From Anaerolineales bacterium (lineage in GTDB: Bacteria; Chloroflexota; Anaerolineae; 4572-78; J111), in assembly GCA_015075185.1 (NCBI GenBank), contig JABTUW010000002.1, positions 124,001 through 188,000 of the forward strand: DNA of 64,000 bases, given 5' to 3'. The notes beneath the pieces were generated by a model. It was not told the DNA's origin. It ran no database searches and worked only from the letters and a program-made list of their open reading frames with translations. Of this stretch, positions 1 to 7,573 are shown piece by piece. A program made the translations under genes and the position numbers. Each line of letters begins with the position of its first letter. Position 1 is the first letter of the stretch.

Positions 1-770
1 AGGCGCGGAAGATGGGTTTGGCGGTCGATGGGGTGTATATTCACCTGCTTAAGGAGGGCTGGAAAGAGGTCAAGGTCGGGGCAGCTTTTGAGATCGTGCC
101 TGTGAGTGAGCGGGAAAAACAGCGCCGACTGGATCAAAAAGGACAGCCCCAGGGGGGCCTGGCCGAGGTCCGGGAGATGGTCAAAGCGACGGCCATCAGT
201 TACTGTGCCGTGCTGGGCAGCGTGGATGAGTTTGAGCCTTACTTGTGGGCCGAGGCCTGTCGCCGACAACTGCCGCTGTGCTGGGATACCGTCTTGATTG
301 GCGATGGGGCCGAGTGGATCGATGGCCTGTATCAGCGCTGCTATGACGATGCCATCCGCATTGTCGACTGGTATCACGCCTGTGAACACCTGGCTGGCGT
401 TGCCCGTCAAACCTTTGGCGAGGCCAACCGGCAGGGACAGCAGTGGTTGGACAAACGCAAAAATCAGCTCTGGCGAGGTGAAATTGAGCCAGTAGTCAGG
501 GCAATTAAGCAACTCGACCTCAACTCAGCCGACCGAGACCGCGAGGCCAACTATTTCCGTAAACATGCCCGCGCCATGACCTATCTGGAATTTTGTGAAA
601 TGGGCTTGCCCGTTGGCAGTGGGGTCGTTGAGGGCGGCGGCTGTAAAGGGGTCGTGGAAGGTCGCTTAAAACGGGTCGGCATGCGCTGGAGCCGAGCCGG
701 TGCAGAGAATATGTTGGCTCTCTGCTGCGAATATGGCAGTGGGCGCTGGGAACGGGTTTGGGCCGCTTAG
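1..770 (+). CDS. ISKra4-family transposase, 5' end outside window
   Basis: DDE transposase of the ISKra4 type, which catalyses cut-and-join movement of its insertion sequence. The frame is open to the left edge of the window, so the N-terminus is missing; the first internal ATG is at 12. Visible motifs are VDG (first acidic residue), GDGAEWI (second), the DWYHACEHL segment typical of this family, and GSGVVE (third, E) followed by a KRVGMRWS segment. The reading frame is intact to its TAG stop, so the copy may be functional if the missing part is sound. The right terminal repeat should lie shortly after the stop but I could not define it without the left end. Confidence 0.85.
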   Translation, partial: ARKMGLAVDGVYIHLLKEGWKEVKVGAAFEIVPVSEREKQRRLDQKGQPQGGLAEVREMVKATAISYCAVLGSVDEFEPYLWAEACRRQLPLCWDTVLIGDGAEWIDGLYQRCYDDAIRIVDWYHACEHLAGVARQTFGEANRQGQQWLDKRKNQLWRGEIEPVVRAIKQLDLNSADRDREANYFRKHARAMTYLEFCEMGLPVGSGVVEGGGCKGVVEGRLKRVGMRWSRAGAENMLALCCEYGSGRWERVWAA

Positions 771-904
771 CTCCTCTTCCAAACTCGTCAAAAATTTGAA
801 ACGCACCCAAGTAAGAAGCCGCCCTTGACCGGGCCGCGCTTCCGTGCTAAGATATGCTCAACAACACACGGCCAGGCCACTTTACCTGGTCACAGCAAAT
901 AGAT

Positions 905-940
905 AAAGACCCCTGATGGTTTGGCAGCCGAGGGGTCTTT
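905..940. terminator. Hairpin of the AAAGACCCC/GGGGTCTTT family, copy 1
   Basis: A 10-bp perfect stem (905-914 with 931-940) followed by TTGTTTG. It is located 135 bases after the transposase stop and looks like a rho-independent terminator on the plus strand. The loop contains GTTTGGCA, which also occurs in the loop of the hairpin at 1180-1218, so the two are copies of one element. Confidence 0.6.
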
Positions 941-953
941 TGTTTGTGTAGCC

Positions 954-1160
954 TTATTGTAACACGACTCTATCCTTCGTGACAACCCCTTTAAGCTTAC
1001 AGTTCCGTAACGATTCGCCCTGCAATTTTTTTGAATCTTCGTCCCAACAACAATGTCCTTCCCTGAGGAAGCGGGCTACCTTGCTGATGGCTTTGGCCGA
1101 ATGGCGCTCGTCAGATACAGCTACTTCTAATTTTTGCCCGTTGAACCCAAGTGGGATTTG
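954..1160 (-). pseudogene. Possible conserved coding fragment, unidentified
   Basis: The minus strand is open here and encodes a plausible hydrophilic peptide (contains GQKLEVAVSDERHSAK and CCWDEDSKKL) ending in VVLQ and a stop. I do not recognise the family. The only ATG of the frame (1247) lies beyond the hairpin at 1180-1218, there is no ribosome-binding site, and the fragment sits between two copies of that hairpin. I read it as the 3' end of a displaced gene. It could also be chance. Confidence 0.25.
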
Positions 1161-1179
1161 TGATAAAATAAACAAAGGC

Positions 1180-1218
1180 AAAGACCCCCGAGAGTTTGGC
1201 AACTGGCCGGGGGTCTTT
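1180..1218. terminator. Hairpin of the AAAGACCCC/GGGGTCTTT family, copy 2
   Basis: An 11-bp stem (1180-1190 with 1208-1218) with GTTTGGCA in the loop, in the same orientation as the copy at 905-940. It lies 49 bases before the glycosyltransferase gene. It may act as a terminator for the upstream region in either direction. Confidence 0.55.
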
Positions 1219-1266
1219 GCTGATTTCCGATGACCAGGCGGTATCAAATAATTATTCTCTTATTGT

Positions 1267-2823
1267 ATGAGTGGTCTTATGCCAAATCGGATTAGACCCT
1301 TCGAACTTTCTCGCGCCTCTTTGGTTATCATTATTGGTGCAATCGCGAAATTTGCGTTGCATCTGTACAGTGCTCCTAGTTATGGCTTCTTTTTTGATGA
1401 GCTCTACACTATTGCGTTGAGCCGGCACCTGGCGTTTGGGTATGTAGATCTGCCGCCCCTCGTGCCTGCGTTGGTAGCACTTAGTCGTGCCCTGCTCGGC
1501 GAATCGTTATTCGCTCTCCGTATATTTCCGGCGCTCGCCGGATCAGCGACGTTGGTCTTCGTATGTCTGATTACAAGAGAGTTTGGGGGTAAAACCTTCG
1601 CCGTGTTGCTGAGTGTTCTTGGATTCATAGCCGTTCCCATCTGGCTGGGTCTCGATTCCATCTTTTGTTACGATGCCTTCGATCAGTTGGTGCTGGCCGC
1701 TTTCTTATATGTACTTGTCCGATTTCTCCGCAGCGGGAATCGCCGGCTCTGGCTGCTGCTTGGCTTGATCGCCGGCATCGCCTGCCTGACCAAGATGACC
1801 ATCTTGTTTCTGGGACCGGGCTTCTTGATCGCGCTTCTCATTTCGAAATATCGCAGGGATCTGCTAACACTCTGGCCCTGGCTGGGGGCAGCAATTTGCG
1901 TGGTCATTGTCTCTCCCTATTTGCTCTGGCAATTTGCTAACCACTGGCCCACGCTCGAATATTGGACTAATTACGGCACGTATCGGGTGTATCGGGCATC
2001 CCTCTCGGAATATCTTATCAATCTTCTTGTTTACATGGGTTCGCTTCTCCTGCCATTTTGGCTGGCTGGACTATACCGCATCTTTCGCCGCTTGGACGGC
2101 GTGGACTACAGTTTCCTGGGCCTGCTGTTCGCGCTAACGCTGGCGATGATGTTCATGCTGCACTCTTCCACTCGGATGCTCGCCGAACTTTTTATGCCAC
2201 TCCTTGCGGCCAGCGCGGTGTTTGTAGAGGAACTATCCGCCGGAGTACGCCAGGGGAAATGGATAAGAGGCAGCGCCGTAGCCTATCTACTGATAGCAGG
2301 AGTCTCTTCCGTCTTGATCAGTCTACCCATCCTGCCGATGGACCGTGTGCAAGCCTTTGCCAACGCCTTCAAGCCCTTGAATCCACCTATAAAAGAATTT
2401 AATGGTCTAACCTTCTATACCTCACCAATGCTCTCTGGCCGGCTGGGGTGGGAAGAACTAGTTCAGGATGTTGCCGAGGTGTACGATGAACTTCCTCAGA
2501 AAGATCGTGCCATCGCAGGGATTTATGCTGATTGGTACTCGCCTGCTGGGGCTATAGACGAATTGGGGCCAAAATACGGCCTTCCGCATGCCGTCAGTGG
2601 AGTTTTGACGTACTATCTCTGGGGACCGGGATATTCCTGGGAGGTTATGATCATTGTTACCAGTCAAATATATCCCGTGACCGTCTTTTTTAACAAGTGT
2701 GAACTGAAGAAGATCGTTCAACACGTCTATGACGTGCCGGTTGGTTCCCCCTCCATCTACATATGCAGAGAACCAGTCGCTTCTGCCGATGTGATATGGT
2801 CCAGTATGAAATTTTACCGCTAA
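1267..2823 (+). CDS. GT-C (GT39-like) membrane glycosyltransferase
   Basis: An integral membrane protein of 518 residues with about ten hydrophobic segments. It resembles the PMT/ArnT superfamily (GT39), which transfers sugars from lipid-linked donors to proteins or lipids on the outer face of the membrane. The first extracytoplasmic loop holds the acidic pair DE (residues 44-45, in FFFDELYTI) followed by YVDLPPL, the usual signature region of this fold. The C-terminal 100 residues are soluble. Starts at 1267 and 1279 are both possible and neither has a clear Shine-Dalgarno. Its partner enzymes are not adjacent, and the substrate is unknown. The gene is isolated between the hairpins and the accessory island. 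Confidence 0.75.
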   Translation: MSGLMPNRIRPFELSRASLVIIIGAIAKFALHLYSAPSYGFFFDELYTIALSRHLAFGYVDLPPLVPALVALSRALLGESLFALRIFPALAGSATLVFVCLITREFGGKTFAVLLSVLGFIAVPIWLGLDSIFCYDAFDQLVLAAFLYVLVRFLRSGNRRLWLLLGLIAGIACLTKMTILFLGPGFLIALLISKYRRDLLTLWPWLGAAICVVIVSPYLLWQFANHWPTLEYWTNYGTYRVYRASLSEYLINLLVYMGSLLLPFWLAGLYRIFRRLDGVDYSFLGLLFALTLAMMFMLHSSTRMLAELFMPLLAASAVFVEELSAGVRQGKWIRGSAVAYLLIAGVSSVLISLPILPMDRVQAFANAFKPLNPPIKEFNGLTFYTSPMLSGRLGWEELVQDVAEVYDELPQKDRAIAGIYADWYSPAGAIDELGPKYGLPHAVSGVLTYYLWGPGYSWEVMIIVTSQIYPVTVFFNKCELKKIVQHVYDVPVGSPSIYICREPVASADVIWSSMKFYR

Positions 2824-3010
2824 GTCCAAAGACCAGGCTGGATAAAAGCCGAATGCAAAGGCTACCCAACCTGCCGCTGCAAAGGACGGCTTCAAGTGAC
2901 GGCACCGCCCAAGTTACGGTCGGCGGGGGCGTCGCTGACCCCGCCGCTGCTTCAAGACAGATTGTAAGTTGGCTCATTCCTTATTCCGATTGCATTGATG
3001 AAATGGCTGT

Positions 3011-3058
3011 TTTCCTCAAGGAAATGTATGGGGTTACTCCTCATCTTCCCTGGGGAAG
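3011..3058 (+). repeat. 48-bp direct repeat, left copy
   Basis: Matches 7574-7621 at 45 of 48 positions in the same orientation. It contains two small palindromes (TTTCCTCAAGGAAA and CTTCCCTGGGGAAG). It marks the left edge of the accessory block, and the response-regulator fragment starts right after it. A tyrosine recombinase gene lies just beyond the right copy, so the pair may be att sites or the scar of an integration. Confidence 0.65.
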
Positions 3059-3520
3059 TTGATTTGGTGGAGAGTGCTTGAGATCATTTGTAAAGTAAAT
3101 TCCCGCCTCCCGGTGATCGTAGTCTCCGCGTATGGCGACGAACGCACCCGGCAGGAGGCGGCCCAGCGGGGCGCGGACGGCTTCTTTCAAAAGCCGGTCA
3201 ACGTCGCCAAGCTCTACCGGTATATGCGTATTCTGCTGGCGATCCAGACGCCGCACCAGCTCGAAGCTGAACTAACCCTCCAAACCGAGGGCCGTCAGGC
3301 CCAGCTCATCGCCAAATCGCGCCGGCTGAACAAGCTCAAAGAGCGCCAAGCCCTGTTGGGGATTGATGCGCCGCCAGAGCTACTTATCGAAATCGAGGAT
3401 TTGGAAGGGGAAATAAAAACGCGGAGAGCCTTTGACGGGCGCGTCCTGAAGCCGTCCTCAAACACCATCTTCGGGATCACGTGCAGCGCGTTGCATGCGA
3501 CCTGCTTGCGGAGCGCATGA
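3059..3520 (+). pseudogene. Response regulator fragment with helical tail module
   Basis: Only the back half of a receiver domain is present. LPVIVVSAYGDE is strand 4 with its switch serine, and the GADGFFQKPV segment carries the conserved lysine; the phosphorylated aspartate and everything before it are absent. The truncation coincides with the end of the 48-bp repeat at 3058. After the receiver comes a helical module (about residues 95-120) with QALLGIDAPPELLIEIEDL. It is nearly the same as the N-terminus of the STAND protein at 37909. The last 40 residues look out of frame. No ribosome-binding site is visible. I treat it as a non-functional remnant. Confidence 0.6.
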
Positions 3521-3562
3521 TTTGCGATCTTGTCGATGGGCGACCCGAAGAAGCGGATGCTC
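3425..3562 (-). pseudogene. Unidentified high-GC3 coding remnant
   Basis: Read on the minus strand, this stretch has strongly GC-biased third codon positions and encodes a peptide with RFFGSPIDKIANHALRKQ and HVIPKMVFEDGF. It lies just 3' of the first cassette gene and overlaps the degenerate end of the response-regulator fragment on the other strand. I do not recognise the family. It may be the remains of another cassette gene. Confidence 0.3.
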
Positions 3563-3577
3563 CGCCAAACCAAGCGG

Positions 3578-4132
3578 TTATTTGTTGGCAGGCTGGTAGA
3601 CAACAGCAAGGGATCCAAAACTAAGCGCTTTGCTTTCGACAAGTCTCAGCGGCGTCGGAGGCGTCCCGTCCGGAAAAAATCGCCTTCCCCTGCCCATGAT
3701 GAAGGGCTGGACTAAGAACCGATACTCATCGATCAGATCTGTTCCCATCAGCGATTGGACCAGGGTCGCGCTGCCATCGATAATAATGTCTTTGCCCGGC
3801 TGCTGCTTCAGTTTGGCGATTTCTTCCACCACATTTTCCGAGATGATGGTGGATTCTTTCCAGGGAGCTGCCGAAAGCGTGGTCGAGACCACATACTTGT
3901 GCATCCGGTTGAGGATCGGCCCAGGGCCATCGCCGCTTGTCTGTTTGGACCAGCCCGGCCAAAGCATTTCATAGGTGACCCGTCCCAGGAGGTACGCATC
4001 GCCGTTCGAGTACTCCTCCGTAATGTAGCGCATTCTCTCGGGGCTATTTGTGTTCTGCCACCAGTAATCCATCGTATCTGCGTCAAAGACACCGTCCAGG
4101 GTGATCCACGCTTTTACCCAGAGCTTTCTCAT
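3578..4132 (-). CDS. Dihydrofolate reductase-family (RibD C-terminal-like) protein
   Basis: 184 residues with the DHFR/RibD_C fold: N-terminal strand KLWVKAWITLDG, LLGRVTYEM, KYVVSTTL, a DIIIDGSATLVQSL nucleotide-binding segment, and a LIDEYRFLVQPFIMGRGRRFF end. This family comprises small NADPH-dependent reductase-like proteins of mostly unknown substrate. The start at 4132 is chosen because AAGGAG lies 7 bases upstream; the longer frame from 4192 has no such signal. It is the last of five same-strand genes in the cassette-like array. A half attC-like sequence lies upstream at 4255-4292. Confidence 0.8.
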   Translation of the reverse strand: MRKLWVKAWITLDGVFDADTMDYWWQNTNSPERMRYITEEYSNGDAYLLGRVTYEMLWPGWSKQTSGDGPGPILNRMHKYVVSTTLSAAPWKESTIISENVVEEIAKLKQQPGKDIIIDGSATLVQSLMGTDLIDEYRFLVQPFIMGRGRRFFPDGTPPTPLRLVESKALSFGSLAVVYQPANK

Positions 4133-4254
4133 GTGAGTTCTCCTTTCCACTTCATGCTTCTCTATACGCGCACATTCGCGCGAAAAACCCATTTCAGAAC
4201 TGCGTGGGTCAGTTATGAGTTTACTGCATTAATGCTAAAGCACTAGGATCTTGT

Positions 4255-4292
4255 CGAAGCGGAGCGGCGTCGGCTGGAAGCGCTTGGTGGGC
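4255..4292 (-). repeat. Half attC-like site
   Basis: Read on the minus strand it begins GCCCACC and continues into AGCCGACGCCGC, the usual left half of an integron attC site. The matching right half ending in GTTRRRY is not present. I call it a truncated attC between the immunity-like and RibD_C genes. Confidence 0.45.
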
Positions 4293-4315
4293 AGTGCTGG
4301 CCCCCCGACGCGCTC

Positions 4316-4831
4316 TCAGCAGTCGAACACCGACCAGCAGATGTCGTTCCTCAACCGCTGGTCGTCGAGTACGAGCTCGCGAATCGCCTCCGGGAGCTGG
4401 TCGCGCTGCCACCGGCACTCGAGTCGCCCTGCGCTCTCGCCCTCTCCTTCCGGCGCGGCAGCACGTGCGGCCTTGATCGCATAGGCGGCCGCACCGAGCT
4501 CGTGCGCGGCCACGTGGGCGACGGCCGCGGCCTGGCCGGCCGCGTACGCGGCATGCCGGGCTGCCCCACTCAGCTCTCTGGCCGCGGCGTTTGCATGGCC
4601 AGCCGCCGTGCGAGCCTGGGACATCGTGATCTCGCCACGCACCCAGGCGCGGGCCTGCTCGATCGCCTGACGCGGTCGCGGGTCCGAAGGCTGAGCCTTC
4701 TCGAAGAGGTCAAGGACGTGCTCCGCGCACGATGCCGCCCACAGGGCGAGGAGCTGGTGATCCGCATCGGTGAGGGTCCCACCGCGGCGGATCGTCACGA
4801 AACGAGGGTCGCGGTCTTTCGGGAGGATCAT
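4316..4831 (-). CDS. Putative immunity-like protein (Ala-rich helical)
   Basis: 171 residues. It opens with a short beta segment (DPRFVTIRRGG) and DADHQLLALWAASCAEHVL, followed by a long alanine-rich helical part (AARHAAYAAGQAAAVAHVA) and a WQRDQLPEAIRELV tail. This matches what I know of a family annotated as putative immunity protein in actinobacteria and related genomes; its role is not established. The start at 4831 follows an AAGGGG sequence, while the frame runs on to 4894. Base composition is higher in GC than the neighbouring genes, consistent with transfer. It is flanked by an attC-like site at 4860-4962 and a half site at 4255-4292. Confidence 0.65.
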   Translation of the reverse strand: MILPKDRDPRFVTIRRGGTLTDADHQLLALWAASCAEHVLDLFEKAQPSDPRPRQAIEQARAWVRGEITMSQARTAAGHANAAARELSGAARHAAYAAGQAAAVAHVAAHELGAAAYAIKAARAAAPEGEGESAGRLECRWQRDQLPEAIRELVLDDQRLRNDICWSVFDC

Positions 4832-4859
4832 ACCCAGCACCCCTTTTCTGCTCGCATCT

Positions 4860-4962
4860 GCCCAACGCCTGGCATCACCGGGTGCGCAGGGCACGGATGG
4901 AATCCTAAGAAACTAGCTTCGCGCGTTCCGGTGCATACCTTTGTTGCATGTCTTTGTTGGGC
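4860..4962 (-). repeat. attC-like integron recombination site (103 bp)
   Basis: On the minus strand it begins GCCCAAC (RYYYAAC, 4962-4956) and ends GTTGGGC (GTTRRRY, 4866-4860), which are exact complements. Inside is a second imperfect inverted pair, GGTATGCACCGG and CCGGTGATGCC, with one unpaired base, like the L boxes and extrahelical base of attC sites. It separates the VOC and immunity-like genes, as an attC should. Confidence 0.7.
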
Positions 4963-4978
4963 GGCTTGGACAAGATCT

Positions 4979-5383
4979 TCAGGCAGTCTTGTTCCTTTCA
5001 TCCCAGATCATCGGCTCCCACAACTCTATCTTGTTCCCCTCCGGGTCCATGATCCACGCGAACCTCCCGTTTTCATGCGATTCGGGGCCGCCAATGACTT
5101 CGACTCCACCAGCGCGGAGCTGCGCGATCATCTCGCCAAGATTGTCGACCCGGTAGTTGATCATGAAAGACGAGTCACTGGGGCTGAACCACTGACTTTC
5201 TTTTTCTGCGATGTGCCAGACGGTAAGCCCCTTATCCTCGGCCCTGTCATCTGGCCATTTCAGAATAGCGCCGCCAAAGCTCTCTAGTGGCATGCCCAGG
5301 TGCTTCTGATACCAAGCCGCAAGCGCGGTGCTGTCGCCCCTGCTCTTGAAGAAGATACCGCCGATTCCGGTAATTCTTGCCAT
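4979..5383 (-). CDS. VOC (glyoxalase/bleomycin-resistance fold) protein
   Basis: 134 residues, one vicinal-oxygen-chelate domain made of two beta-alpha-beta-beta-beta halves. The N-terminal half has WYQKHLGMPLE. The C-terminal half has RVDNLGEMIAQL and the DPEGNKIELWEP end, whose glutamate is the usual metal ligand. Such proteins bind or modify small molecules; the substrate here is unknown. The start at 5383 is set by GGAGG seven bases upstream; an ATG at 5395 overlaps that signal. The gene is bounded by two complete attC-like sites (5423-5488 upstream, 4860-4962 downstream), so it is the best-defined cassette of the array. Confidence 0.8.
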   Translation of the reverse strand: MARITGIGGIFFKSRGDSTALAAWYQKHLGMPLESFGGAILKWPDDRAEDKGLTVWHIAEKESQWFSPSDSSFMINYRVDNLGEMIAQLRAGGVEVIGGPESHENGRFAWIMDPEGNKIELWEPMIWDERNKTA

Positions 5384-5422
5384 CGTTGCCTCCATCTATG
5401 CGAGTTGTCGTTGCGTTTAGCC

Positions 5423-5488
5423 GCCCAACGGCCTGTGTCAGCCGCGCCGAGGCGTAGCCGAAAGCATCGGCGGCACGCTGTGTGGGGC
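5423..5488 (-). repeat. attC-like integron recombination site (66 bp)
   Basis: On the minus strand it starts GCCCCAC (one base off RYYYAAC) and ends with GTTGGGC. Its right part, GGCGCGGCTGACACAGGC followed by GTTGGGC, closely resembles the right half of the well-known aadA-type attC. The left half CGTGCCGCCGA pairs with TCGGCGCGGC. It begins six bases after the DinB-like stop and ends 39 bases before the VOC start. Confidence 0.75.
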
Positions 5489-5493
5489 GGTAC

Positions 5494-5958
5494 TCACTTT
5501 GTTGACTTTTTCAGGGCGTCTTCGATATCTTTGACGCGATGGTAGCTGGAGTGACCGTCAAGATCAAAGGGCCATTCCGGTCGGCGCTCCCTGTCACTGA
5601 ACCATGCTTCGGGGGCAGCTTGAAGCGCAGCCAGGACATCGTCCTGAACTTGCCTGTGCCAAGCTAAAACCTCCTGCGGGGAGCGATCTCGCCAACGCTC
5701 GTAGATGAGGTGGTTCCCATCAGTCCAACTGAGCCCTTTCTCCTCTACCGGTAGGGGTTGTTTCTTGATTTTTCTGACCACGTCGGCCTTCCAATGGGTA
5801 ATATGCGCTAGGGCATCTTTCACTGTCCAAGGGTCTTTGGTCTCGGGTCTGGTTATCAATCTATTCCAATCCTGATCGGTCAGGTTGTTAACCAGATGAT
5901 CGAGGCGTTCGAACTCCCGAATAGTGCGCTTGATTACTTCCTCGCGACTATGACGCAT
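5494..5958 (-). CDS. DinB/ClbS-like four-helix protein
   Basis: 154 residues. The SREEVIKRTIREFERLDHLV first helix, the TDQDWNRLI segment and the WTVKDALAHITHWKADVV helix fit the DinB-like superfamily, in particular the ClbS/DfsB branch. ClbS itself is a cyclopropane hydrolase protecting against colibactin, but related proteins have other or unknown roles. The start at 5958 has AGGAGG ten bases upstream; the longer frame to 6252 is not supported. It is the second gene of the cassette-like series, followed at once by an attC-like site. Its own upstream gap lacks a convincing attC. Confidence 0.75.
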   Translation of the reverse strand: MRHSREEVIKRTIREFERLDHLVNNLTDQDWNRLITRPETKDPWTVKDALAHITHWKADVVRKIKKQPLPVEEKGLSWTDGNHLIYERWRDRSPQEVLAWHRQVQDDVLAALQAAPEAWFSDRERRPEWPFDLDGHSSYHRVKDIEDALKKSTK

Positions 5959-6077
5959 AAAAACGAACCTCCTGCGTATTTTAACCCTACTCGTGGAGAA
6001 CGTCGTTGGCGCCTTCGCGCGTGAATGTCTCACCGAGACGAAGCTCACCACCGGGCGAGAAAGGGTGTGGGGTCGGA

Positions 6078-6695
6078 CTACGCCTTGCGTACTGGGTAGC
6101 GCAGGTGTGTAACGCCGACGCCCGGGATCACCGTCGGGTTGCCAAGAACGACTGGCGTGCCGGCGAGGCGGTCGAAGAGTCGAACTCCGGAACCAAGAAG
6201 AACCGGCGCGATGTCGACGTGGATTTCGTCGAGGAGCCCAGCGTTCAGGCATTGCTGGATGGTGTCGGCGCCGTGGACCCCCACGGACTTCCCGGCGGCG
6301 GCGGCTTTAGCTTGGCTCACGGCGCTTTCGATGCCGTCGGTCACGAATTGGACAGTCGAGTTGGGTCGCGGCCATCCGGCGGGGATGTGATGGGTAAGTA
6401 CGAATGCTGGTCCCCAAGCGTGATTTCCGCCCCAGCCTCCGGCGACGTCGAAAGTGCGCCGACCGGTGAGCACGGCACCAAGTTCGGACGTGAGACCGCG
6501 AAGGTGCTCGGCGCTCGGCCCGGACACCTTGAACGTCATGGGGTCCGACCCTCCGGTGTGGATTTCGACGTCCCCCGAGGTGAAGTACCAGTCAAACACC
6601 TCGGCCACGCCATCGTTGAGGTCGGCGACGTAGCCATCGAGCGACATGGACATGATTGCGACAACCTTCGACTCTTTAACAACAATATTTCTCAT
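6078..6695 (-). CDS. Dihydrofolate reductase-family (RibD C-terminal-like) protein
   Basis: 205 residues of the DHFR/RibD_C fold: KVVAIMSMSLDGYVAD at the N-terminus, VLTGRRTFDVAGGW, a SVGVHGADTIQQCL segment for the nucleotide, and LLDEIHVDIAPVLLGSGVRLF. It is only distantly similar to the family member at 3578-4132, so the two are not a recent duplication. AAGGAG precedes the start at 6695 by nine bases. A well-formed promoter lies at 6715-6743. As the first minus-strand gene of the array, its promoter could also serve the genes behind it. Confidence 0.8.
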   Translation of the reverse strand: MRNIVVKESKVVAIMSMSLDGYVADLNDGVAEVFDWYFTSGDVEIHTGGSDPMTFKVSGPSAEHLRGLTSELGAVLTGRRTFDVAGGWGGNHAWGPAFVLTHHIPAGWPRPNSTVQFVTDGIESAVSQAKAAAAGKSVGVHGADTIQQCLNAGLLDEIHVDIAPVLLGSGVRLFDRLAGTPVVLGNPTVIPGVGVTHLRYPVRKA

Positions 6696-6714
6696 GGTAA
6701 TTCTCCTTTGCAGG

Positions 6715-6743
6715 AGTTTAGGACATATGTTCTATTTTGTCAA
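6715..6743 (-). promoter_or_regulatory. Sigma-70-type promoter with overlapping palindrome
   Basis: On the minus strand TTGACA (6743-6738), a 17-base spacer and TAAACT (6720-6715), 20 bases before the RibD_C gene start at 6695. The spacer contains GAACATATGTCC (6732-6721), an imperfect palindrome one base from GAAC-N4-GTTC, the SOS box of many Gram-positive-type LexA proteins. A weaker sister (GAACAAATGTGC) lies about 35 bases upstream. LexA control is inference only. Confidence 0.55.
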
Positions 6744-6909
6744 GGCGGGTCCGGGCACATTTGTTCGCCGTACATGATCAGGATTGCGAGTTTTTCGTTT
6801 GGCCATCCCGATAACTTATTCTATTTTCTCGATTTGACAAATCTCTCCTTCCCTTAACTTGTCAAGCATGCAAGGCGGGAACAAACTAAATTCCAAACTC
6901 GCCGATGCC

Positions 6910-6916
6910 GCCCAAC
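6910..6916 (-). repeat. Isolated GTTRRRY core site
   Basis: GTTGGGC followed by GGC on the minus strand, identical to the right ends of the two attC-like sites. It could be the right edge of the first cassette, but I see no matching left half, and a seven-base match can occur by chance. Confidence 0.3.
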
Positions 6917-7062
6917 TTGTTTTCATTACGGCGGAGTGGGTCATAAATTTAGCAACAATTCTGGTCGTTTTTACCGCTCGCACTCCTCAATTCCCGATTA
7001 TACCCCATTTGACTCTTTTTTGCATCTGCCTAAATCTAAATCCTAACCCCTGAGCCATAAAA

Positions 7063-7154
7063 AGGGGCGTTAGCCCCTGATTTATCCCCCTGCGGGATAC
7101 GGAAGCCTATAAGCGAAGAAAAAAAGACGCCTTCCCACGTGGAAGGCGTCTTTT
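7063..7154. terminator. Two adjacent hairpins, bidirectional terminator
   Basis: GGGGCGTTAGCCCC at about 7064-7077, then a longer stem AAAGACGCCTTCC/GGAAGGCGTCTTT at about 7124-7154 with runs of A on the left and T on the right. The second is well placed to end transcription of the minus-strand relic that stops at 7182. Confidence 0.6.
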
Positions 7155-7181
7155 GGGTAGTAGGCTTGGAGGCGAGGCGCT

Positions 7182-7571
7182 CTAGAAGCCCAAGCGAGCG
7201 AAGGCAGCGGCACGCTTGTTCTCAGCTTTGACGGCGGCTTTCCGCTTGTCGTTCGCCTTTTCGGCCGCAACGACTTCGTGCAGCTTGACGCCTTCAGGCT
7301 GTAACCGGCAGGCAGGGCGGTGCCGGTGATGGTCAGGACAATATCCTCGACCTGGGCGCTGTAGTCGTAGCGGATAATGGTCGGCTGCTCGCCAACGGTC
7401 AGATTGCGCTTGTGGAACACGAACACGGTGTTGCCGGAGGCTTCTTCCTGGGCAATCTCGTTGTTCCAATCGGCGTCAGCGACCAGGGGGATAAACAGTT
7501 CCTCAATCTGAGTTTTGGTCGGCGCGAAATCATCCTCGAAAACAAAAAGGGTCAGCCCGTAAGCCGACCCT
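7182..7571 (-). pseudogene. Relic of an unidentified gene, truncated and frameshifted
   Basis: Reading minus from 7571 gives a continuous peptide (SGSAYGLTLFVFEDDF, then WNNEIAQEEASGNTVFVFHK and YSAQVEDIVLTITG). A frameshift near 7295 follows, and the next frame continues GVKLHEVVAAEKANDKRK to a Lys/Ala-rich end and stop at 7182. There is no start codon, and the frame closes at the right copy of the 48-bp repeat. I do not recognise the family. The coding pattern and clean terminator at 7124-7154 suggest it was once a real gene. Confidence 0.45.
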
Positions 7572-7573
7572 GA

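Noticed and set aside
5959-6077. attC site between the second RibD_C gene and the DinB-like gene
   Set aside because: Only near-matches to the core (GCCAAC, GTTAAAA) and a small GTCTC/GAGAC palindrome; not convincing.
6006-6857. 283-codon plus-strand frame
   Set aside because: Antisense to the RibD_C gene, whose motifs and ribosome-binding site are clear.
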